In this document: piece by piece, positions 59,050 to 64,000 of the stretch | Layout: each line of letters begins with the position of its first letter | Numbering within the stretch: the stretch's first letter is position 1 | Source: Streptomyces sp. NBC_00258 | GTDB lineage: Bacteria; Actinomycetota; Actinomycetes; Streptomycetales; Streptomycetaceae | DNA: 64,000 nucleotides | Direction of reading: 5' to 3' | NCBI RefSeq assembly: GCF_036182465.1 | Contig: NZ_CP108081.1 | Span: 682,001-746,000 of the forward strand | Made by a program: the position numbers and the translations under genes | The notes under the pieces: model-generated | The model's input: the letters and a program-made list of their open reading frames with translations, nothing else | Database searches by the model: none | What the model was told of the DNA's origin: nothing

Positions 59050-59301
59050 TCACCGGATCAACTCGGATCGCTCTGCCGCGAAAGCCTCGTCCAGATGGTT
59101 GGCCAGCGGCCCAGGGCGTTCCAGGCTGCTCCAGATCTCGATGGCCAGGGGCAGTGTGCCGAGCCCGACCATGGCGACCAGCCGGAGTGCCTGCTGCCAT
59201 TCAGGGTCCCGCCAGCGTTCGGCTAGGGCCTCGGTGATGATCCGCTCCTGGCGCTCATAGTTGGAGTGCTTGCGGGCGGGAAGGGTCTCCGTCGACCGCA
59301 T
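59050..59301 (-). CDS. hypothetical helical protein
   Basis: An 83-residue protein (ARKHSNYERQERIITEALAE, WQQALRLVAMVGLGTLPLAI) with a central hydrophobic helix and charged ends. Start ATG 59301. It follows the gene at 59316 by 14 bases on the same strand. Unrecognised. Confidence 0.55.
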   Translation of the reverse strand: MRSTETLPARKHSNYERQERIITEALAERWRDPEWQQALRLVAMVGLGTLPLAIEIWSSLERPGPLANHLDEAFAAERSELIR

Positions 59302-59315
59302 CAGCCGGTCGAGTG

Positions 59316-59561
59316 CTACCGGCCCGGCCGCTCGGGCTCCATCCGGAAGCAGACCAAGCGGGTCTTCGCGGCGGCCGTGCGCAGCTCGTCGTCGGTGGGC
59401 TGCCGGTCGCCTGGGAGGCCGAGCATCAGCCCCTTGGCGGCCTTGGGCCCTTTGCGCCAGCCGAACTCACCCAGCAGAGCGGCGACTTCCTCAGGGTCCT
59501 CGACGACCGTCGGGACGGCGGCGTGGTCGCCGTCAGGTGATGGGGGCCGATCGTCCACCAC
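59316..59561 (-). CDS. hypothetical protein
   Basis: About 81 residues from GTG 59561 (PTVVEDPEEVAALLGEFGWR, KGPKAAKGLMLGLPGDRQPT, DDELRTAAAKTRLVCF). Acidic then basic, soluble. It begins 11 bases after the stop of a truncated gene at 59572, suggesting an old operon. Unrecognised. Confidence 0.45.
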   Translation of the reverse strand: MVDDRPPSPDGDHAAVPTVVEDPEEVAALLGEFGWRKGPKAAKGLMLGLPGDRQPTDDELRTAAAKTRLVCFRMEPERPGR

Positions 59562-59571
59562 CGGTCGCAGA

Positions 59572-59658
59572 TCAGGCTTTCTTGACGACGCTTGATTTGA
59601 GTTGCATTGCCCCGAAACCATCGATCGTGCAGTCGATGTCGTGCCCGTCGACCCCGTG
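59572..59658 (-). pseudogene. 3' tail of an unidentified gene
   Basis: AHGVDGHDIDCTIDGFGAMQ, LKSSVVKKA and a stop. Natural composition; the sequence upstream of 59658 belongs to an IstB fragment, so the rest of the gene was removed. Confidence 0.4.
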
Positions 59659-59659
59659 G

Positions 59660-59935
59660 GCCAGCCGGATCCGTCAGAACCTGGAAGAGCATCTCGGCGC
59701 TCCTCCGGTCGAGTTCGAGGTATCCAAGTTCATCGATACAGAGCAGATCGACGCGTCCGTAGCGGGTGATGGTCTTGCCAAGCTGTTTGTCGTCGGCGGC
59801 CTCGACGAGCTCGTTGACCAGGGCCGCGGCGGTGACGTAGCGGACGCGGTAGCTGGCCATCGCGGCGGCTGTGCCCAGTGCGATCAGCAGGGCGAACTCG
59901 CCGCCGCAGCCTGACGGCAGATCATGTCTGCCACG
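59660..59935 (-). pseudogene. IS21 IstB-type ATPase, internal fragment
   Basis: ALLIALGTAAAMASYRVRYV, TAAALVNELVEAADDKQLGK, then Walker B DLLCIDELGYLELDRRSAEM. The Walker A loop is degenerate and both ends are missing. Remnant of an IS21-family element. Confidence 0.75.
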
Positions 59936-60027
59936 CTGCCCCTCTCGCAAGGACGGGGGACGCGTGACCGAGTCGATTGCCGGATGGATCTGGGGCCACA
60001 ACCTGCACGCCTTCCTTGAGTTGCTGT

Positions 60028-60277
60028 CCTAGCTACGCCGGTAAACGCCTTCAACGAAACCGACTAGGAAACCATCGAAGTCGGGGTTCAGGACACAGAC
60101 GACGAAGCACACGATGGCTGGTACTCGTACCCCCTGCTTGGCACGAGCACCACCTTGGAAATCGCCCTTGCTCAAGCCGTCGGTGGCGAGGAAGTGTCCG
60201 TCAGCGTCACGGGAGCCGAGACACCTGAGCTCCAGCTCCGCACCGACACACTCCTGTCTGCCTTCGCCAGCGTCTGA
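60028..60277 (+). pseudogene. 3' gene fragment with premature stop
   Basis: PVNAFNETD, a TAG, then ETIEVGVQDTDDEAHDGWYS, YPLLGTSTTLEIALAQAVGG, EEVSVSVTGAETPELQLRTD and a stop at 60277. Natural acidic composition on both sides of the TAG. Unrecognised. Confidence 0.45.
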
Positions 60278-60330
60278 TCACCATCTTGTTCGGCTGGAGC
60301 AGGCAACGGCCCGCTGCCGCTTGACGACTT

Positions 60331-61218
60331 ACTGATGGTTTCAGAATGAGGTTCGGAGTCGTCTCAAGCAGATGATGCTGCAGGCAAGTTGGAGGAAGCC
60401 CAGGTGGAGATCTGCGCGCTTCTCGTAGCGGATCCGCAGCCGTTTGAACTGGTGCAGCCAGGCAAATGTGCGCTCCACGACCCAACGCGTCTTTCCCAGG
60501 CCGGAGCCATGCGTGATGCCTTTTCGAGCGAACTTGGGTGTGATGCCGCGAGCCCGGAGAAGGCGGCGGTACTTGTCGTAGTCGTAACCGCGGTCGGCGA
60601 ACAGCCGAGTTGGCCGGTGCCTGGGTCGACCGCGGACACCGCGGATGCGGGGTATCGCATCGAGCAGGGGCATCAGCTGGGTGATGTCGTGGCGGTTCCC
60701 GCTGGTCAGTGAGACGCAAAGGGGGTGCCTTGCCGGTCGACGATCAAGTGGTGCTTGCTGCCGGGCCGGGCCCGGTCGACCGGCGAAGGTCCGGTGTGAG
60801 CCCCCCTTTCAGAGCCCTCACGTGCGATCCGTCGATCGCGGCGTCGTCCACGTCCAGCAGACCCGCCGCACGCAGCTCGGCCAGCAGCACCTCATGCAGT
60901 TGCGGCCAGACACCGGCCTCGGTCCAGTCCCGCAGTCGCCGCCAGGCCGTCACGCCACTGCAGCCGACCTGTTCTGCGGGAACGTCCCGCCAGCTCACGC
61001 TTTTGCACAGCACGTAGACGATGCCTCTGAGCGCAGCCCGGTCATCTGCCGGCAACCGCCCCGGATACCGATGCCGCCGAGGCGGCCGAGCAGGTAAAAG
61101 CGGGGCTACACGTTCCCACAGGTCATCAGGCACAAGTTCAGCAGCCACTCAACCGATCCTGCCGACACAACACCCAACTGCCAAGCCCCACAACGAATGT
61201 CATTCTGAAACGGTCAGT
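60331..61218. mobile_element. IS5-type insertion sequence, inactive copy
   Basis: About 888 bp. Ends share ACTGA(TG/CC)GTTTCAGAATGA in inverted orientation (60331-60349; 61200-61218 complement). Distinct in sequence from the IS at 58112 and 34473. Confidence 0.7.
60341..61148 (-). pseudogene. IS5-type transposase, additional frameshift
   Basis: First frame MAAELVPDDLWERVAPLLPA ... AAIDGSHVRALKGG with a GAAAGGGGGG slip site. After a -1 shift the protein HTGPSPVDRARPGSKHHLIV runs into a TGA at about 60712. Only a further one-base change (C run near 60721) reaches the frame with LTSGNRHDITQLMPLLDAIP, RLFADRGYDYDKYRR and RWVVERTFAWLHQF. The copy is therefore probably dead. Confidence 0.65.
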
Positions 61219-61309
61219 TAGAAGCCCGAGGTGTCGATGCGGTCACAGCGCTAGCTGGCGGATGATACGGGGAGTCCGGGGGCACGGGCCAGGTCGCCGG
61301 TTGTTACCG

Positions 61310-61876
61310 TCAGCCGGTCTTCCACCCCCGCCGCGTGTCGATCCGCTCCCACTCCGCGGCCCACTGCTGTATACGCCGTAGGTCCAAGCACCGGCGCACC
61401 ATCCAAACGGCGCCCGACACGGCCGCACCCGCGCCCATCGCAGCCAGCACGCCTCCAAAAGCCGCCTGGATGTCCGCCTCCTCGTCGGTCATGGGCTCGA
61501 TCACAAGGCTGCCGCCCTTGTCGACCCATACTGTGACCCGGTTTCCGGCCGGGGTCTCGGGCGCCACCCTGGCCTCATCCGTTCGTGTCGAACCGTCCGG
61601 CGCGGTCCAGTGGACTTTGGTCCGCACCCGGTGGTCGCTCACCGCCCAAGGAGAACTTTTACCCTCCGCGTCTTCGGCAAGAATCGCCGAGATCGCGCGC
61701 CTGTCCACCCGCTGCCGGTCGGCGGCGCGCTCGACCGAGTCCGCAGTCACCAAGCCTGCGAGCAAGCTGCCCACGAGGGCGAGTACCCACCCGGCGAGCA
61801 CGACCCAGGCCTCGACGATGTCGCTGCGTCGCTTGAGCGGATTGCGCCGCCATCGCGCACGCCGTGTCTTGGCCAT
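61310..61876 (-). CDS. Rv1733c-like membrane protein
   Basis: A 188-residue protein with a basic start (AKTRRARWRRNPLKRRSDIV), two membrane helices (about 25-46 and 145-165) and an extracytoplasmic domain between them (VRTKVHWTAPDGSTRTDEAR, RVTVWVDKGGSLVIEP). This layout is shared by many actinobacterial paralogues named after Rv1733c; function unknown. Start ATG 61876. Confidence 0.8.
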   Translation of the reverse strand: MAKTRRARWRRNPLKRRSDIVEAWVVLAGWVLALVGSLLAGLVTADSVERAADRQRVDRRAISAILAEDAEGKSSPWAVSDHRVRTKVHWTAPDGSTRTDEARVAPETPAGNRVTVWVDKGGSLVIEPMTDEEADIQAAFGGVLAAMGAGAAVSGAVWMVRRCLDLRRIQQWAAEWERIDTRRGWKTG

Positions 61877-62177
61877 CGGCAGACACCTGCTCTGAGCTCC
61901 GACAGCACACTTCCAGTGTGCTACGGAAGGCATTGGAGGACCCCGATCGGTCAGGCCTTGGCCACCGTCGTCAGCTAACGCCCAATCCCGTCCGTACGGG
62001 TGGGCCGGGGCATCTGGTCGGCAGTCGTCTTCAGCCTGCATGCCACCAGAGTTCGTCGACGCCTCGGTGTCCCTTGTGCCCGGCCGGGTGCAGGGGACAC
62101 CGAGGCCGCGCCTTCATGAGCGGAGCCGCACCCGAGGCCAAGGCTCCCGATGATCACTATCGGCGACCATCCCGACA
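61877..62177. other. intergenic, no supported gene
   Basis: No frame of natural composition. Confidence 0.35.
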
Positions 62178-62560
62178 CTATCCGTGTCCGGCAAGGAGCG
62201 CCGCGTTCGTTTCGTACCAATGCCCTGGCTCACCTCCCGAAGGCGCACGACATTGTGTGCGGGGACGCTTCCAGTAGCTTGGGGCGTCGGGCCGGGCGCG
62301 CCCGAGCACTTCGGTCTGCTTCTCGCCCGGGCCAACGCGGTCGCCGCCCAGAGTGACGAGCCGGTCGATGAGCCTCCCCTCGTAGCGGAGCCGAAAGATG
62401 TGAGCGTGGCTGTCGTCCATCCAGTACACCGTCATGGCGGACAGCCTGCTCTGTTTCACCCATCTGGTGCGGGCGGGCGTGCCTGCGTCCTGATCGATGA
62501 TCCATGCCTCGACTTGTTTCGGCAGTCCGAACGTCAGCGTGTAGGCATCCGGTGTTTTCG
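62178..62560 (-). pseudogene. hypothetical gene remnant without a start
   Basis: A long open frame, KTPDAYTLTFGLPKQVEAWI, IDQDAGTPARTRWVKQSRLS, MTVYWMDDSHAHIFRLRYEG, RLIDRLVTLGGDRV, then a less natural tail to 62178. No acceptable start upstream. Unrecognised. Confidence 0.4.
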
Positions 62561-63004
62561 ACCCTATCCGCCTGGTGCGGCAGCGGCCCGCTGCACGTCG
62601 GCTGGGCTCGATCCCTGCCCATAGCGGTGGGCCGCCCTACACCATCCCTTCGTGCGCGGCGTCGGTGGTCGGCCCCATGGCGGTTACCGCGGAGCCGTCT
62701 ATCGGCATGCCGGGCACAGGTTGTCGTCGTTGTACTCGTAATCAAAGAACTGACCTCGGCCTCTCCTCTGCTTCGGACACGCCAGGTCCGTGGTGGAGTG
62801 TGTCGTCTCTGCCATGAGAGGCGGGGTGATGAGCGGTGACGCCTTCGCCCACCGAAGGTCTGTCACAAATTCTCGCCGGCCCCGGTCGTAGACAACGGGC
62901 CCCGGCCGAAACAACCCGCTTCGGACGGTTCTCGTCGCCAGCGGCCCTCCCGCCCTCCTCGCACGCCGTTCCCGATGCTGTCCCGCCCGAGAGATCAGGA
63001 CGCC
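62561..63004. other. intergenic with a possible 38-residue minus-strand ORF
   Basis: At 62699-62815 a frame beginning MAETTHSTTDLACPKQRRGR and ending NDDNLCPACR has one late CxxC but no ribosome site. Too weak to call. Confidence 0.3.
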
Positions 63005-64000
63005 ATGAGTCAGTCCACGCACACGTTCACCGCCTGGTACCGGCCGATGCTCGCCCGCCATGCTGGTGAGGAGCATCGTGCCGCCAGCGCGCTGGAGTTG
63101 TTCTTCGACCTCTGCTTTGTTGCCGCTGTCGCCCAGGCGTCGTCGGCATTCGAGCATGAGATGGTCTCGGGCCATTCGGGGCGTGGTCTGCTGGGATACG
63201 CGCTCGTGTTCTTCGCGATCTGGTGGGCCTGGATGAACTTCACCTGGTTCGCGGCGGCTTATGACACGGATGATGTCCCGTACCGTCTTCTGACGCTGAT
63301 TCAGATCATCGGTGCCCTGATCGTGGCTGCGGGAGCCGCTGAGGCCCTGGAGCACCGGGACTTCACCGTCATCACCTGGGGCTACGTGGTGATGCGGCTG
63401 GCCATGGTCAGTCAGTGGCTGCGCGCCGCCTGCACGGACCGGGAACGCCGGCGCACCGCGCTGCGGTACGCCGTGGGCATCCTGGTCCTGCAGATCGGCT
63501 GGCTGGTGCGGCTGGCTCTGCCGGTCGACGGCGGGACAGCCACGTTCGCCGTCCTCGCCGCCTTGGAACTCGCTGTGCCGGTCTGGGCCGAGCGTGCCGA
63601 GGGCACCACCTGGCATCCACAGCACATAGCCGAGCGCTACGGTCTGTTCACTTTGATCGTGCTCGGCGAGTCCGTCATGGCCGCCAGCCTCGCCGTCGGT
63701 ACCGCTCTGGACACCCACAACAACCTCGGCTCCATCCTGCCCATCGCGCTGGGCGGGCTGCTGACCGTCTTCGCGCTGTGGTGGATGTACTTCGCTCAGG
63801 ACGCGCCGCGCCGTCTCAGGACACAGAAGACGGCGATGCTGTGGGGCTACGGGCACTACGTCGTTTTCGCCGCCGCGGCTGCTGTCGGCGCGGCGCTCGC
63901 GGTCAACGTCGCCCACGTCACCACCGGCAGCCGTACGCTCACCAACGTCCAAGCCGCGGCTGTCTACACGGTGCCCGTCGCCCTCTTCGTCACCTGTGTG
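63005..64000 (+). CDS. low temperature requirement protein A (LtrA family), 3' end beyond window
   Basis: A multi-pass membrane protein; 332 residues are in the window. The family signature HAGEEHRAASALELFFDLCF is near the start, followed by WWAWMNFTWFAAAYDTDDVP, then HIAERYGLFTLIVLGESVMA, also diagnostic. About eight hydrophobic helices are visible. The molecular function of LtrA proteins is not settled. ATG 63005 with AGGA four bases before. A lone gene at the right edge. Confidence 0.92.
   Translation, partial: MSQSTHTFTAWYRPMLARHAGEEHRAASALELFFDLCFVAAVAQASSAFEHEMVSGHSGRGLLGYALVFFAIWWAWMNFTWFAAAYDTDDVPYRLLTLIQIIGALIVAAGAAEALEHRDFTVITWGYVVMRLAMVSQWLRAACTDRERRRTALRYAVGILVLQIGWLVRLALPVDGGTATFAVLAALELAVPVWAERAEGTTWHPQHIAERYGLFTLIVLGESVMAASLAVGTALDTHNNLGSILPIALGGLLTVFALWWMYFAQDAPRRLRTQKTAMLWGYGHYVVFAAAAAVGAALAVNVAHVTTGSRTLTNVQAAAVYTVPVALFVTCV

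Noticed and set aside
62699..63952. 417-codon minus-strand frame
   Set aside because: Antisense of the LtrA gene, which carries clear family motifs and membrane helices.
1..64000. tRNA or rRNA genes
   Set aside because: No cloverleaf-like or rRNA-like segments were noticed; a covariance search was not possible here.

Overview
The window looks like accessory DNA from a Streptomyces or close relative. Evidence is the very high G+C, frequent GTG and TTG starts with GGAGG-type ribosome sites, families largely confined to that group (Excalibur, Rv1733c-like, DUF6233-like, DUF6126-like), several RsbW-like ATPases, and a perfect CebR-type operator. No rRNA, tRNA or CRISPR array was seen. The density of insertion sequences (IS), truncated genes and frameshifted genes suggests a plastic chromosome arm or island; that placement is inference.

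Layout. 1-6.3 kb: a two-component system, a secreted peptidoglycan-binding-like protein, a membrane-anchored Excalibur protein, a decayed HNH nuclease and an anti-sigma-like ATPase. 6.9-24.3 kb: a mostly intact catabolic island. On the minus strand lie a WrbA-like flavoprotein, an aldehyde dehydrogenase, a copper amine oxidase and an amino-acid/polyamine permease; on the plus strand lie a ThDP decarboxylase-like enzyme, an aldehyde dehydrogenase, an atypical SDR, a BNR-repeat protein, a VOC protein, a DUF1185 protein, an alpha/beta hydrolase, an FAD hydroxylase and a NIPSNAP protein. Two IclR regulators sit in the divergent gaps. The plausible logic is import of an aromatic amine or amino acid, oxidation to aldehyde and acid, then ring hydroxylation and cleavage. 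The plus-strand operon stops abruptly in a truncated gene at 24271.

24.4-25.0 kb holds an array of three near-identical 40-residue secreted peptides with a Cys-Cys motif, plus a fourth-copy remnant, divergent from a LysR regulator. 26-41 kb is mobile and decaying: several IS5-type elements, a hydrolase cut by an IS, a RelE/ParE-type toxin-antitoxin pair, an AT-rich island gene, an ABC exporter whose permease is fused to an IS30-type tail, and fragments of Nudix and phosphotransferase genes. 41-44.2 kb is a carbohydrate-oxidation pair (a CBM2-tailed sorbosone-dehydrogenase-like protein and an AA10 lytic monooxygenase) with a CebR box upstream. 44.6-49.8 kb has small Streptomyces proteins, a quinone-reductase-like dehydrogenase, a broken Ku gene and a RecQ helicase.

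50.2-57.9 kb is a stress-type cluster: three ArsR paralogues, each with an AT-rich palindrome nearby, a SulP transporter, two PPOX-like flavin proteins, RsbW-like ATPases, a STAS protein and a ComB-like phosphatase. 58.1-61.2 kb has two IS5-type elements around IS21 and host-gene fragments. The window ends inside an LtrA-family membrane gene.

Two near-identical ~160-bp hairpin elements in opposite orientation (18626 and 20420) and the Cys-Cys peptide array are the least explained structures. Many genes carry single-base frameshifts; true decay and assembly error cannot be separated from the sequence alone.
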